Shown here piece after piece: positions 12,087-21,106 of a stretch of 64,000 nt of DNA. The DNA lies in the NCBI RefSeq assembly GCF_004341375.1, contig NZ_SLXO01000001.1, forward strand, positions 248,001 through 312,000, written 5' to 3'. The translations under genes were made by a program, and so were the position numbers. The notes under the pieces were generated by a model. That model was not told the origin of the DNA. It was given only the letters and a program-made list of their open reading frames with translations, and searched no databases. Each line of letters begins with the position of its first letter. Within the stretch, counting starts at the first letter, position 1. The DNA comes from Rhodothalassium salexigens DSM 2132 (lineage in GTDB: Bacteria > Pseudomonadota > Alphaproteobacteria > Sphingomonadales > Rhodothalassiaceae).

Positions 12087-13160
12087 TTATTTGCGGAACA
12101 GACCGCGCTCGCGGAACAGCGGCGACACGTCCTGCACCAAACTGGGGTCGGCGTGATATTTTGCGATCCGATCGATCTTTTCCCGCGAACCGAATATGAG
12201 CGGAATCCGCGCGTGCAAATGATCGGGCGCAAGATCAAGGATCGGTTCCATGCCGTCGGTGGCGCCGCCGCCCGCCTGTTCGGTCAACAAGGCGATCGGC
12301 GCGGCCTCATAGAGCAGGCGCAAGCGGCCCTTGGCATAGCCCGGCCGGCTGTCGGCGGGGTAGAGGAAGACGCCGCCGCGGGTGAAGATGCGGTGCGCGT
12401 CGGCGACCATCGAGGCGATCCAGCGCATGTTGAAGTTCTTCTGGCGCGGTCCCTCGGTGCCCTCCAGGCAATCGTCGACGAAGGCGCGCACCGGCGTCGC
12501 CCAAAACCGGTAGTTGGAAGCGTTGATGGCGAACTCGCTGGTGGTCGGCGGGATCGCCAGCCCCTGCTTGACGCACTTGAAGGTGTCGTCGCGCGGGTCG
12601 AGCACGAACAGGTCGACGCCCGCGCCCACGGTCAACACCAGCGCGGTGTGCGGGCCATAGATCACATAGCCCGCCGCCAGTTGCTCGCGCCCGGGGCGCA
12701 GCAGGCTGCCGGTCGGGTCGCCGGGCTTGGCCGGGTAAAGCGAGAAGATCGTGCCCACCGACACGTCGACGCGAATGTTCGACGAACCGTCGAGCGGGTC
12801 GACGGCGACGGCGATCGTGCCGTCCTCGGCCAGGGTCTGGACCGTTTCTTCTTCTTCCGACGCGAAATAGGCCACCGGCGCCTGAGCCAGCGCGTCGCGC
12901 AGCAGGTCGTTGGCGCGCACATCGAGGGTGGTCTGGGCGTCGCCGTCGGCATTGGCCGCCCCGGTGGCATCGCCGAGCGCACCGGCCAGCGGCCCCTGGG
13001 CGACCACATGGGCGATGTCGCGGCACGCCTGGCCGACCTGCGACAGCGTCCGGGCGACCGCCGCGCGCGACGAGTCGGTGCCCGCCCAGTCGGCCAACCA
13101 GGCATCCAGGCTGAGCATCCACGGCGCGCTCGGGCGGGCGAGGGGCTGCTGGTCGGTCAT
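12087..13160 (-). CDS. cbbF: Class I fructose-1,6-bisphosphatase
   Basis: This 357-residue class I FBPase hydrolyses fructose (and possibly sedoheptulose) bisphosphate. The metal-binding signature AVDPLDGSSNIRVDVSVGT is intact, preceded by YFASEEEETV. The C-terminal region has GGVFLYPADSR, LRLLYEAAPIALLTEQAGG and RIPLIFGSREK, all expected of the family. It is the first gene of the leftward cbb operon. GGAGGTGA lies just upstream of the ATG, a strong ribosome site. The gene starts 107 bp from the divergent cbbR and so carries the operon promoter on its 5' side. Confidence 0.96.
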   Translation of the reverse strand: MTDQQPLARPSAPWMLSLDAWLADWAGTDSSRAAVARTLSQVGQACRDIAHVVAQGPLAGALGDATGAANADGDAQTTLDVRANDLLRDALAQAPVAYFASEEEETVQTLAEDGTIAVAVDPLDGSSNIRVDVSVGTIFSLYPAKPGDPTGSLLRPGREQLAAGYVIYGPHTALVLTVGAGVDLFVLDPRDDTFKCVKQGLAIPPTTSEFAINASNYRFWATPVRAFVDDCLEGTEGPRQKNFNMRWIASMVADAHRIFTRGGVFLYPADSRPGYAKGRLRLLYEAAPIALLTEQAGGGATDGMEPILDLAPDHLHARIPLIFGSREKIDRIAKYHADPSLVQDVSPLFRERGLFRK

Positions 13161-13267
13161 CGGCGGTCACCTCCGGCTTGTGATGGTCTCTTGTGTCTTG
13201 TCATGACGGTCACACATTCGCTACGAAAAGGAAATTCAATAATCCCGAACCAGCATAAAGAGAATCT
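13161..13267. promoter_or_regulatory. cbb operon / cbbR divergent control region
   Basis: This 107-bp AT-richer spacer lies between divergent cbbF and cbbR, the standard target of CbbR. It contains GTCATGAC, a perfect 8-bp palindrome at 13200-13207, loosely flanked by TGTG and CACA. I could not find a clean TNA-N7-TNA pair, so the exact CbbR sites are not assigned. Confidence 0.6.
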
Positions 13268-14263
13268 ATGTCCGATCTCCGGGGCCTTTCATTCCGCCAG
13301 TTGCGCGCGCTGGCCGCCACCATCCACACCGGATCGGTGACCAATGCGGCCAAGCGGCTGTCGGTGACGCCCCCGGCGATTGCCGCCCAACTCAAGGGGT
13401 TGGAGGACGCGGTTGGGGCAGCGCTTTATGTGCGCGGGCCCGATGGGCTTGAACCGACGCCGGTCGGGCGCGAACTGATCGCGGCGGCGAACGAGATCGA
13501 CGCGGTGGTCAGCGGCTGTGCGCATCGCATCGCGGCCTTGAACGCCGGCGCCGAAGGCTCGCTGGATCTGGGCGTGGTGTCCACCGGGAAATATTTCGCG
13601 CCCCGGCTGGTGGCGGCGTTTCGCGAGGCCCATCCGGGCATCCATGTGCATCTGTCGATCGGCAACCGGGGCGAGCTGCTCGAAGCGCTCTACCGGCGCG
13701 AATACGATCTGGCGATCATGGGCCGGCCGCCGGCCGATCTGGCGGTCGAACGCGACGTGCTGGGCGAGCATCCCTATGTGCTGATCGCACCGCCCGGTCA
13801 CCGCCTGGCCGGGCGCCATGACGTGACCGCCGAAGACCTGCGCCACGAGGCGTTTCTGACCCGCGAGGAAGGCTCGGGCACGCGCAGCCTGACCGCGGCG
13901 TTCCTCGACGGCGTCGGCGACGGCTGGGCGTTCGACGTCTCCGAGATGGGCACCAACGAGACCATCAAACAGGCGGTCATGGCCGGCCTGGGCATGGCGA
14001 TCATTTCGGCGCACACGGTCCATACCGAACTCGCCGACGGCAAGCTCGCCACCGTGCCGCTGCCCGGCCTGCCGATCATGCGGCACTGGTTCCTGATCCG
14101 GCGCACCGACCGCGAGGCGACCACCGCCACGCGCATCTTCCGCGATTTCGTGGTCCGCCATGGCGGGTCGTTCTTGCCCCGCCTGCCGGCCCCGGCCCCG
14201 CCGCCGAGCGACACCGAAGGCGCCGCGCCGACCGAAGCGCAAGGGGCGGCGAAGAGCGCCTGA
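13268..14263 (+). CDS. cbbR: LysR-family regulator CbbR
   Basis: A 331-residue LysR-type regulator. The N-terminal winged helix (FRQLRALAATIHTGSVTNAAKR, split by the helix-turn-helix) is followed by a periplasmic-binding-protein-like effector domain (for example DLGVVSTGKYFAPRLVAAF and NETIKQAVMAGLGMA). The latter segment is characteristic of CbbR proteins, which sense NADPH, RuBP or other cycle intermediates and activate cbb genes. Divergent placement against cbbF supports this strongly. The last 30 or so residues are a Pro/Ala-rich tail (PAPPPSDTEGAAPTEAQGAA) without assigned function. The ribosome site before the ATG is weak (AAAGAGA). Confidence 0.93.
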   Translation: MSDLRGLSFRQLRALAATIHTGSVTNAAKRLSVTPPAIAAQLKGLEDAVGAALYVRGPDGLEPTPVGRELIAAANEIDAVVSGCAHRIAALNAGAEGSLDLGVVSTGKYFAPRLVAAFREAHPGIHVHLSIGNRGELLEALYRREYDLAIMGRPPADLAVERDVLGEHPYVLIAPPGHRLAGRHDVTAEDLRHEAFLTREEGSGTRSLTAAFLDGVGDGWAFDVSEMGTNETIKQAVMAGLGMAIISAHTVHTELADGKLATVPLPGLPIMRHWFLIRRTDREATTATRIFRDFVVRHGGSFLPRLPAPAPPPSDTEGAAPTEAQGAAKSA

Positions 14264-14370
14264 CCCGCCCGGGGTCTCGGCTGGGAAATCCCGCCGTCGC
14301 CGCCGTACGCGCGCACGGCGGCGGGATCGGTGGTTGCCGCCTCAGCCGGTGGCCGAAGCGGCGGACCGGC

Positions 14371-17300
14371 TTAGCGGTCGAGGTCGACCGGCGGCAGGGG
14401 CGCGCCCTTGACCCACGGCGCACCGGCATCCATCAGCGCGGTCTCCAGCGCCGGGATGGTCTCGCCGCGCAGCGTCTCGATGCGCGCGCGCAAGCCCTCG
14501 AACTGGGCCAGCGCCTCGTCGAACACGGCGCTGTGGGTCGCGGTCGGGCCATAGGTGGAGCGCGCCGTGCCCACCAGCACCTTACCCAGCCGTTCGGCCA
14601 CGCTCGGGCCCTGAAGCGCCCCCACTTCCGCGCGCGCCTTGTGGCCGCTCAGACCGGCGTCGATCTCGTAAAGCTCGTCACGGATCTCGGCCCATTGCGC
14701 GTCCAACTCGGCCGGCGCGGCTTCGGAGCGCGCGATCGCGGTCTTGATCAGACCCAACCGGTCTTCGAGCAGACCGACCGCCTGCATGGCGCCGGTGACG
14801 CTGCGCTGCAGGGTGCTCAGGTCGCGCCAGAAGGCGACCACGGCCTCAGGCTCGGCGCCGTCGAGCGCGCCGTCGCGCAGCCGCTCGACCGTGAACGGCT
14901 TGGGGCTGACCAGTTGCTTGGTCTTGCCGTCCACGCGCGCCACCAAGGACACGGTGTAGTCGCCCGGTGCCGCCAGGAAGCCCTTGGGCTCGCGGTCGGG
15001 GTAGGAGGCCGGGGTGCCGATGGCGGTCTGGGCGGGGAAGCGCAGGTCCCAGCTGACCCGGTGGAAGCCCTTGGACGTGGGCCCGGCGACCCGGCGCACC
15101 ACATTGCCGTCGGCGTCGCGGACCACCAGCCAGATCTCGGGCGTCTGCTCGCGCCGTTCCGCCTCGACCGCGTCGAAGCCGGGGAAGGGCACGTCCTCGC
15201 CGGCCTCGACGAGCGGCTTTTCGCGCGCCTGGCGCTGCTCCTCGCGGGTTTCGAGGCCGTCCTTCAGATAATAGGTGAAGGTGGCGCCGAACGGCGGATT
15301 GGGTGCCCGGAAGTAGCTGTGGCCCTGGCTTGCGCCCTCGGAGAAGCCCAGCCGGTGGCGCTCGATGTACCACCAGGCGCGGCGGCTCGGCGGGAACAGG
15401 AGCGCGTCCTCGTCTTCCAGATCGTCGGCTTCCACGTCGCGCAGGAAGGCATAGTCGTCGAGGATGAACATGCCGCGCCCGAAGCTGGCGCCCACCAGGT
15501 CGGTCTCGCGCTCCTGGATCGCCAGGTCGCGGAACGCGATCGTCGGCACGCCGCCGTCGAGTTCGACCCAGGTCTCGCCGCCGTCGACGGTGAAGAACAG
15601 GCCGAACTCGGTGCCAGCGAACAACAGGTCGGCATCCTGGCCATCCTGGACCACGCGCCAGACCAGATGCTTGTCGGGCAGTCCCTCCGCCAGCGACGTC
15701 CAACTGCGGCCGCGATTGGTGCTCTTCAGCAGATAGGGCTTGAAGTCACCATATTTATGGTTGTCGAGCGCCACATAGACGGTGTCGCGGTCGTGGCGGT
15801 CGGCCTTGATGTCGTTGACGAACGCGGTCTCGGGCACGCCGGGCAGGTCGCTGACCTCGATCTTGCGCCAGCGCTTGCCGCCATTGGTGGTCACCTGGAT
15901 CAGCCCATCGTCGGTGCCCACATAAAGCAGGTCCTCATCGAGCGGCGATTCCGCGATCGACGTGATGGTGTTGTAGTTGGACATGGCGAACATGTCCCAT
16001 GGCGCATCCCACGACCATTGCCGGCCCATGAAGGGCAGGGTCATCGGGTCCTGGTCGCGGGTCAGGTTGCCCGACAGGGCGGTCCAACTGTCGCCGCGGT
16101 CGTCCGAGCGCCACAGCCGCTGGCTGGCATAGTAAAGCCGGGTCGGCTGGTGGGCGCTGACCTTGATCGGCGCGTCCCAGTTGAACCGTTCGGGCGGCTC
16201 GCCGTCCTTGGCCTGGGGCTGGATGTGGACCAACTCGCCCGTGGTCCGGTCGACGCGCACCAGATTGCCCTGTTGCCATTCCGAATAGACGATGTCGGGG
16301 TTGCCGGGCTCGGTGGCCGGCTGGTGGCCGTCGGCGAACAGGTTGATGAACCAGTCCGAATTGGTGATGCCCTGGATGTCGTCGGTGCGCGACGGGCCGC
16401 CCTGGGTGTTGTTGTCCTGGGTGCCGCCATAGAGGGTGTAGAACGGTTCGGTGTCGTCGACCGCCACCTTGTAGAACTGGGTCACCGGCAGATTGTCGAT
16501 GAAGCGCCAAGTCTTTTCGCCGTCATGGCTTTCATAGACGCCGCCGTCCGAGCCGACGAGGATATAGTCGGGGTCGTCGGGGCGGAACGCGATGGCGTGG
16601 TCGTCGCCATGCTTGTACTCATTGTTGATCGGCCGGAACGTCTTGCCGCCATCATCCGACACCTGGGTGGTGGCGTCGACCAGATAAAGCCGGCCCGGGA
16701 TGTGCGGGTGGGCGTAGAGTTCCTGGTAATAGTGCGGACCGGTGCCGCCCGACACGGTGTCCGACTGCTTTTGCCACGACGCGCCGCGGTCGGTGGATTT
16801 CCAGATGCCGCCCTTGCGCCGGTTGGTCTCGATTGCGGCATAGACGATGTCGGGGTTTTCCGGCGCCAGCGCCAGGCCGATCTTGCCCAGATTGCCGGTC
16901 GGCAGCCCTTGGGTCAGCTTCTCCCAGGTCTCGCCGCCGTCCTCGGACTTGTAAAGCGCCGTTTCCGGCCCGCCGCCCATATAGCTGGCCACGGTGCGGT
17001 GGCGCTGCCAGGTGGCCGCATACAGTCGGTCGGGGTTGCGCGGGTCCATGACCACGTCGGTAACGCCGGTCCAGGGCCCCGCCGACAAGACCTGCGTCCA
17101 GGTCTCGCCGCCGTCGGTGGTCTTGTAGAGACCCCGGTCGCCGCCTTGCGACCACAGCGGGCCCTGCGCGGCCACGAACACGGTGTCGCCGTCGTCGGGG
17201 TGGACGACGATGGTCGAGATATGTTCGGACGTTTCCAGACCCATATTGGTCCAGGTCTGGCCGCCGTCGTCGCTGCGATAGACGCCGTCGCCGAAGCCCA

Positions 17301-17664
17301 CATGGCGCCCGCCCACATTCTCGCCGGTGCCGACCCAGACCCGGTGCGGGTTGCTGGGGTCGAGCGTCACGTCGCCGATGGAATAGACCGGCTGGTCATC
17401 GAACAGCGGCGTCCAGGTGGTGCCGTTATTGACCGTCTTCCACACGCCGCCCGAGCCCACGGCCACATACCAGGTGGACACGTCTTGGGGGTCGATGGCG
17501 ATGTCGGCGATGCGCCCGGACATCAGCGCCGGGCCGATATTGCGCACCTCGACGCCGGCGAAGGTCTTGGACGCCATCGCCCCGTCGGCCGCCGCCGCTT
17601 GCGGCTGGCCCGGCGCGGTGGCGAGCACCAGCCCCATGGCGGTGGAGAGGAGGAAACGTTTCAT
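14371..17664 (-). CDS. Secreted Asp-box (BNR, sortilin/VPS10-like) beta-propeller protein
   Basis: A 1097-residue exported protein. MKRFLLSTAMGLVLATAPG begins a signal peptide ending near AAA; this start was chosen over an upstream frame that is not protein-like. The first 750 or so residues contain about eleven Asp-box repeats of the type SxDxGxTW (RSDDGGQTWTN, KTTDGGETWTQ, KSTDRGASWQK), which build one or two sortilin-like beta-propellers. The remainder includes a beta-rich region (REPKGFLAAPGDYTVSL) and a helical C-terminus ending PLPPVDLDR. Such proteins are often named glycosyl hydrolase or exo-sialidase, but no catalytic sialidase residues are recognisable, so the enzymatic role is open. 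It stands alone, convergent with cbbR. Confidence 0.85.
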   Translation of the reverse strand: MKRFLLSTAMGLVLATAPGQPQAAAADGAMASKTFAGVEVRNIGPALMSGRIADIAIDPQDVSTWYVAVGSGGVWKTVNNGTTWTPLFDDQPVYSIGDVTLDPSNPHRVWVGTGENVGGRHVGFGDGVYRSDDGGQTWTNMGLETSEHISTIVVHPDDGDTVFVAAQGPLWSQGGDRGLYKTTDGGETWTQVLSAGPWTGVTDVVMDPRNPDRLYAATWQRHRTVASYMGGGPETALYKSEDGGETWEKLTQGLPTGNLGKIGLALAPENPDIVYAAIETNRRKGGIWKSTDRGASWQKQSDTVSGGTGPHYYQELYAHPHIPGRLYLVDATTQVSDDGGKTFRPINNEYKHGDDHAIAFRPDDPDYILVGSDGGVYESHDGEKTWRFIDNLPVTQFYKVAVDDTEPFYTLYGGTQDNNTQGGPSRTDDIQGITNSDWFINLFADGHQPATEPGNPDIVYSEWQQGNLVRVDRTTGELVHIQPQAKDGEPPERFNWDAPIKVSAHQPTRLYYASQRLWRSDDRGDSWTALSGNLTRDQDPMTLPFMGRQWSWDAPWDMFAMSNYNTITSIAESPLDEDLLYVGTDDGLIQVTTNGGKRWRKIEVSDLPGVPETAFVNDIKADRHDRDTVYVALDNHKYGDFKPYLLKSTNRGRSWTSLAEGLPDKHLVWRVVQDGQDADLLFAGTEFGLFFTVDGGETWVELDGGVPTIAFRDLAIQERETDLVGASFGRGMFILDDYAFLRDVEADDLEDEDALLFPPSRRAWWYIERHRLGFSEGASQGHSYFRAPNPPFGATFTYYLKDGLETREEQRQAREKPLVEAGEDVPFPGFDAVEAERREQTPEIWLVVRDADGNVVRRVAGPTSKGFHRVSWDLRFPAQTAIGTPASYPDREPKGFLAAPGDYTVSLVARVDGKTKQLVSPKPFTVERLRDGALDGAEPEAVVAFWRDLSTLQRSVTGAMQAVGLLEDRLGLIKTAIARSEAAPAELDAQWAEIRDELYEIDAGLSGHKARAEVGALQGPSVAERLGKVLVGTARSTYGPTATHSAVFDEALAQFEGLRARIETLRGETIPALETALMDAGAPWVKGAPLPPVDLDR

Positions 17665-18420
17665 TGGTGTGTCGGCTCCCTGCTTTTTTGGGACGGCGCC
17701 GGCTGGGGCTCGGCGTGTCCGCTCGTTGGATTTGGTCCCTCTGAGGCAGTCGTTCAGCCGCCCACGGTCCAGCGTCGACGGCGCGTCGCCCAAACGGCCG
17801 CCGGAACGGTAGCCGGGCGGCAGCAAGGCGAGCAAGAACAATGGCCGTACAACCAACGCCCCAAGAGCCCCCCAGGTCAGCACAAAACCGCCGCTCAAGC
17901 GCAATTTTCCATGCCCCGGACGACCAATCGGCGAGCCGGGCGCTAAACCAAAGCACGAGCGCTCGGGCCGCCTTGAAAAGGGCGCCGCGGTATCCGGCCG
18001 GCGGTGCCACGACCTCTAGGCGACCAACGTCGACGCTCGACCGTGCAAAAGGGCGTATCGTCGCCCAATTCGCGGGTCTCGAACCCGTCGCCACCCGGTT
18101 GCCACACCGGGCGCGGCCATACCGCGATCCACCGCCGGGCTGCGATCGAAAACCGAGGGGACTTCAGGGCCGGCACGGCGACGGGTTTCGGGTTTCGATA
18201 TCCGTCTCAAACTCCATCCATCTCGAACGCCAATACCGAAAGGGCGCATAATTTATATTATGCAAAATTCTTTACGCGACCCGGTGCACCAATTCACACC
18301 TTCCGTGACGGGTTTGTGATCGGCGTTCCGTCGATTGGGTCTTGCCGAGGTTGCCAGACGGCTTATCTGGCTCTTGGTTAAACAGTGTTCACTCCGGATC
18401 TGTTGGATGTATGCGTCACC
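17665..18420. other. Long intergenic region between the propeller gene and the OMP gene
   Basis: About 755 bp between divergent genes. No open frame here has convincing composition or a ribosome site. The part from about 18230 to 18310 is AT-rich and contains the perfect dyad GCATAAT-TTAT-ATTATGC (18246-18263), a likely operator or promoter element for the rightward OMP gene. The part nearest 17665 should hold the promoter of the propeller gene, but no clear -35/-10 pair was found. Confidence 0.5.
18246..18263. promoter_or_regulatory. AT-rich 18-bp perfect dyad, possible operator
   Basis: GCATAAT, a 4-nt centre TTAT, then ATTATGC: arms match perfectly. It stands out in a GC-rich genome and lies about 160 bp upstream of the outer-membrane protein gene. 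The binding protein is unknown. Confidence 0.5.
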
Positions 18421-19104
18421 ATGGTTCGCACCGCTTTCCCTCGACTGCCCCTATCCCTGTTGTTCGCCGGCCTGATGGCCGGTGCGATGTCCACCGCCGC
18501 CGACGCGGAGCGGCGCTCGGACCGGGCCAACACACCGCGCATGGACGCCGCCGAGCGCGACACAATGGTTGCGCGCGACGCCCGCGTGAGCCGCGACGCC
18601 CCCGCCGGCCCGAGCCTCTATGGCGCGATTCAGGCCGGCTATGCCGATGCCAAGGCCATCGCCCAAACCGGTCCGGACGATCTGAATGGCGTCATGATCG
18701 GCGCGCTCTTGGGCTATGATTTCGGCCGCGTGCGGGTCGAGGCCGACTACGCCTATCGCGGCTTGAGCTTTCCCACCGACGGCGTGCCCGACAGCCTGTT
18801 CGGCCCACCGCGTCCGTCCGACGCCATCGATGTGCATACACTGATCGCCAATGTGGCGGTCGACCAGCCGCTGACCGACCGGGTCGAAGCCTATGCGCTC
18901 GGCGGCGCCGGGGTCGCGTTCGTCAACGATCTGGGCCCGGCCGAACAAGCCTTCACCTGGCAGGCCGGCGGCGGGCTGGTGTTCAAGCCGCGCGCCCACC
19001 TGGCGCTCGACCTGGGCTATCGCTTCCAGCGCACCGAGACCTTAGGCGTCGGCAGCCGGATCGAAACCCACAATGGCGTGGTGGCGGTCCGGCTCTATTT
19101 CTAA
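18421..19104 (+). CDS. Outer-membrane beta-barrel protein (OmpA/Opa-like 8-stranded)
   Basis: This 227-residue protein begins MVRTAFPRLPLSLLFAGLMA, a signal peptide cleaved near ADA. The mature part alternates polar and hydrophobic residues in repeated strands (GALLGYDFGRVRVEADYAYRG, AYALGGAGVAFVND) and ends in the terminal aromatic VAVRLYF, the outer-membrane insertion signal. This is the pattern of small OmpA-like or surface-antigen barrels. The ATG at 18421 gives a better signal peptide than the GTG 12 codons upstream, though no strong ribosome site is present for either. No neighbour suggests a specific function. Confidence 0.8.
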   Translation: MVRTAFPRLPLSLLFAGLMAGAMSTAADAERRSDRANTPRMDAAERDTMVARDARVSRDAPAGPSLYGAIQAGYADAKAIAQTGPDDLNGVMIGALLGYDFGRVRVEADYAYRGLSFPTDGVPDSLFGPPRPSDAIDVHTLIANVAVDQPLTDRVEAYALGGAGVAFVNDLGPAEQAFTWQAGGGLVFKPRAHLALDLGYRFQRTETLGVGSRIETHNGVVAVRLYF

Positions 19105-19156
19105 CCGACTGATTCTAAACGACTGAACGCCCAAAGATTGGAAGACGACCAACAAA

Positions 19157-19195
19157 AAAGCCCGGTCGCTGACGATCAGCGGCCGAGCCCGATGT
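19157..19195 (-). terminator. Intrinsic terminator downstream of the DEAD-box helicase
   Basis: On the minus strand GCTCGGCCGCTGA pairs with TCAGCGACCGGGC across a three-base loop (with G-T wobbles), followed immediately by TTTTTTG. This is a textbook Rho-independent terminator for the leftward helicase transcript, about 110 bases past its stop. Confidence 0.85.
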
Positions 19196-19300
19196 CTTGT
19201 GGCGCTTGAGGATCTTCAGGTCCCCCGGCGCCCGTGACCGTCGAAGGTCAGGCGCCGGGAGGACCCGCAGATATGCAGCCGGGCGTTCGATAGCGCCCGA

Positions 19301-20758
19301 TCAGGCGCCTTGACGCGCCTGCGGACGGTTACCGCCCTGGCCCTGGCGGCCCCCGCCGGGGCGACCGCCGCCCTGCCCGGCGCGGCTGCGTTGGCCGTGG
19401 CCGGCTTTGGCGCCACCCGCATGACCGCCACCATGGGCCGCCTTGGCGCCCCCGTGACGGGCGCCGGCCTTGCCCGCGGCCTGGCGCGGCCGGCTGCCGG
19501 CGCCACCCTGGCCGCCATTGCTGCGACCGCTGCGGCCGCGACCGCCGCCGCCGGGGCGGCCCTTGCCGCGCCCGCGTCCGCCGGCGCTGTCGCTGACCGC
19601 GTCGGGGCCCTGACCGTCGTCAAGCAGGGTTTGGCCGGTCAGCCGCTCGATATCGCGCAACAGCGCGCGCTCGGCCGGATCACACAGCGCGATGGCGGTG
19701 CCGCTGCGCCCGGCGCGGCCGGTGCGGCCGATGCGGTGCACATAGACCTCGGGCACTTCGGGCAACTCGTAATTGACCACCAGCGCCACGTCGTCCACGT
19801 CGATGCCGCGCGCCGCCACGTCGGTGGCGACCAGGATCGGCGTGCGCCCGGTGCGGAACGCGCGCAGCGCCCGGTCGCGCTGGTTCTGGTTGCGGTTGCC
19901 GTGGATCGCGCCGGCCGACAGACCGGCCTTGACCAGATGGTCGCAGACCCGGTCGGCGCCGCGCTTGGTGCGGGTGAACACGATGGCCCGGCCCTTGGAC
20001 GCAGCAGCCCCCTCGCCGTTCAGCAATTCGACCAGCCGGGTGCGCTTTTCGCTTGCCGGCACGGCCAGCGCCTGCTGGTCGATCCGGTTGGCGGGTTGCG
20101 CCGCCGGGGTGATCGCGATGGTCTCGGGATCGGTCTGAAACTCGTTGGCCAACGCCTTGATCGGCTTGGGCATGGTGGCCGAGAACAGCACCGTCTGGCG
20201 GGGCTCGGCGACCTGGCCCAGGATGCGCCGGATCGCCGGCACAAAGCCCATGTCGAGCATCTGGTCGGCCTCGTCGAGCACCACGATCTCGGTGTCGTCG
20301 AGCTTGACCGCGCCGGTGCCCATGAAGTCTTCGAGCCGGCCCGGGGTGGCGACGATCACGTCGGGGCTGGCGTTGAGCGCGCGCAGCTGCGGGCCGGCCT
20401 TGGCACCGCCCACCACCAGCGCCGAGCGCACGCGCAGGAACTTGCCATAGGTGCGGAACGCGTCGGCAATCTGCGCGGCCAGTTCACGGGTCGGCGCCAG
20501 GATCAGCGCACGCGCCTTGCCCGGCCCCATACGCCCGGGCTCGCGGGCCAATTGGTCGAGCAGCGGCAGCACGAAGGCGGCGGTCTTGCCGGTGCCGGTC
20601 TGCGCGATGCCGAGGACGTCGCGGCCCTCCATCAGCGCAGGGATCGCGGCGGCTTGCACCGGCGTCGGAGTTTCATAACCGGCAGCGGCCACGGCGCGTT
20701 GAACGGGTTGGGCGAGGCCCAGATCGGAAAAAGTGGTCAAAGCGTTTGCTTTCGTCAA
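19301..20758 (-). CDS. RhlE-type DEAD-box RNA helicase with Gly/Arg-rich tail
   Basis: This ATP-dependent RNA helicase has all core motifs: the Q-motif region GYETPTPVQAAAIPAL, AQTGTGKTAAF, PTRELAAQIA, VLDEADQMLDMGF, LFSATMPK, ATDVAARGID and HRIGRTGRAGR. It probably acts in cold-stress RNA unwinding or ribosome assembly. After residue 395 or so comes a basic low-complexity tail of about 90 residues rich in Gly, Arg, Ala, His and Gln, typical of RNA-binding extensions. The start is uncertain: the conserved N-terminus LTTFSDLGL follows TTG codons at 20740 and 20758, while the nearest in-frame ATG is at 20980 and adds an implausible extension. Autonomous transcription is suggested by the terminator behind it. 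Confidence 0.88.
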   Translation of the reverse strand: MTKANALTTFSDLGLAQPVQRAVAAAGYETPTPVQAAAIPALMEGRDVLGIAQTGTGKTAAFVLPLLDQLAREPGRMGPGKARALILAPTRELAAQIADAFRTYGKFLRVRSALVVGGAKAGPQLRALNASPDVIVATPGRLEDFMGTGAVKLDDTEIVVLDEADQMLDMGFVPAIRRILGQVAEPRQTVLFSATMPKPIKALANEFQTDPETIAITPAAQPANRIDQQALAVPASEKRTRLVELLNGEGAAASKGRAIVFTRTKRGADRVCDHLVKAGLSAGAIHGNRNQNQRDRALRAFRTGRTPILVATDVAARGIDVDDVALVVNYELPEVPEVYVHRIGRTGRAGRSGTAIALCDPAERALLRDIERLTGQTLLDDGQGPDAVSDSAGGRGRGKGRPGGGGRGRSGRSNGGQGGAGSRPRQAAGKAGARHGGAKAAHGGGHAGGAKAGHGQRSRAGQGGGRPGGGRQGQGGNRPQARQGA

Positions 20759-21106
20759 AACGACCGCAGCCGGGGCGCCGATCGACACGGCACCGCACGC
20801 GCAACGCGGTCTATCATCAATGTTTGGAAGCCGGCGTAGAACAGCTGCCCGGTTCGGGTCCGCCGGAAGGCGGGGAGGATCGGCCCATTGAGGGTCTGAC
20901 CGGGGGTCCGGTCCGCCGATAGCCTCGCATGGTCGGGCGCCTTCCGCGATGGTGTCTGCGGCCCACGCGCGCCCTGGCAATAGCGCCTTTCACCATATCG
21001 GCGCGCGAAATGCAAGCTTTATGTTCGATACGGTGAGTGCCACGGCCAGCCCGGTCGGTGGCCGGTCGGGGGCCGGGCGGCGGCTGGGCGGGTGTCGCGC
21101 CCGGGC
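20759..21106. other. Intergenic region between helicase and aspartic protease genes
   Basis: About 350 bp if the helicase starts at the TTG codons near 20758. It should contain the helicase promoter and the end of the leftward protease transcript. I see no T-run terminator, RNA gene or convincing small frame. If the helicase uses the far ATG at 20980 the gap shrinks to about 125 bp. Confidence 0.4.

Noticed and set aside
13289-14242. Long minus-strand frame opposite cbbR.
   Set aside because: Shadow of cbbR codon bias in GC-rich DNA; His/Arg/Gly-rich, no ribosome site.
14533-17946. 1137-codon plus-strand open frame opposite the Asp-box propeller gene.
   Set aside because: Antisense shadow of a GC-rich gene; composition is Gly/Arg/Val repeats with no domain, while the minus-strand protein has clear repeats and a signal peptide.
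17841-18251. Plus-strand 136-codon frame in the propeller-OMP gap.
   Set aside because: Ser/Arg/Pro-rich, no ribosome site, no homology-like features.
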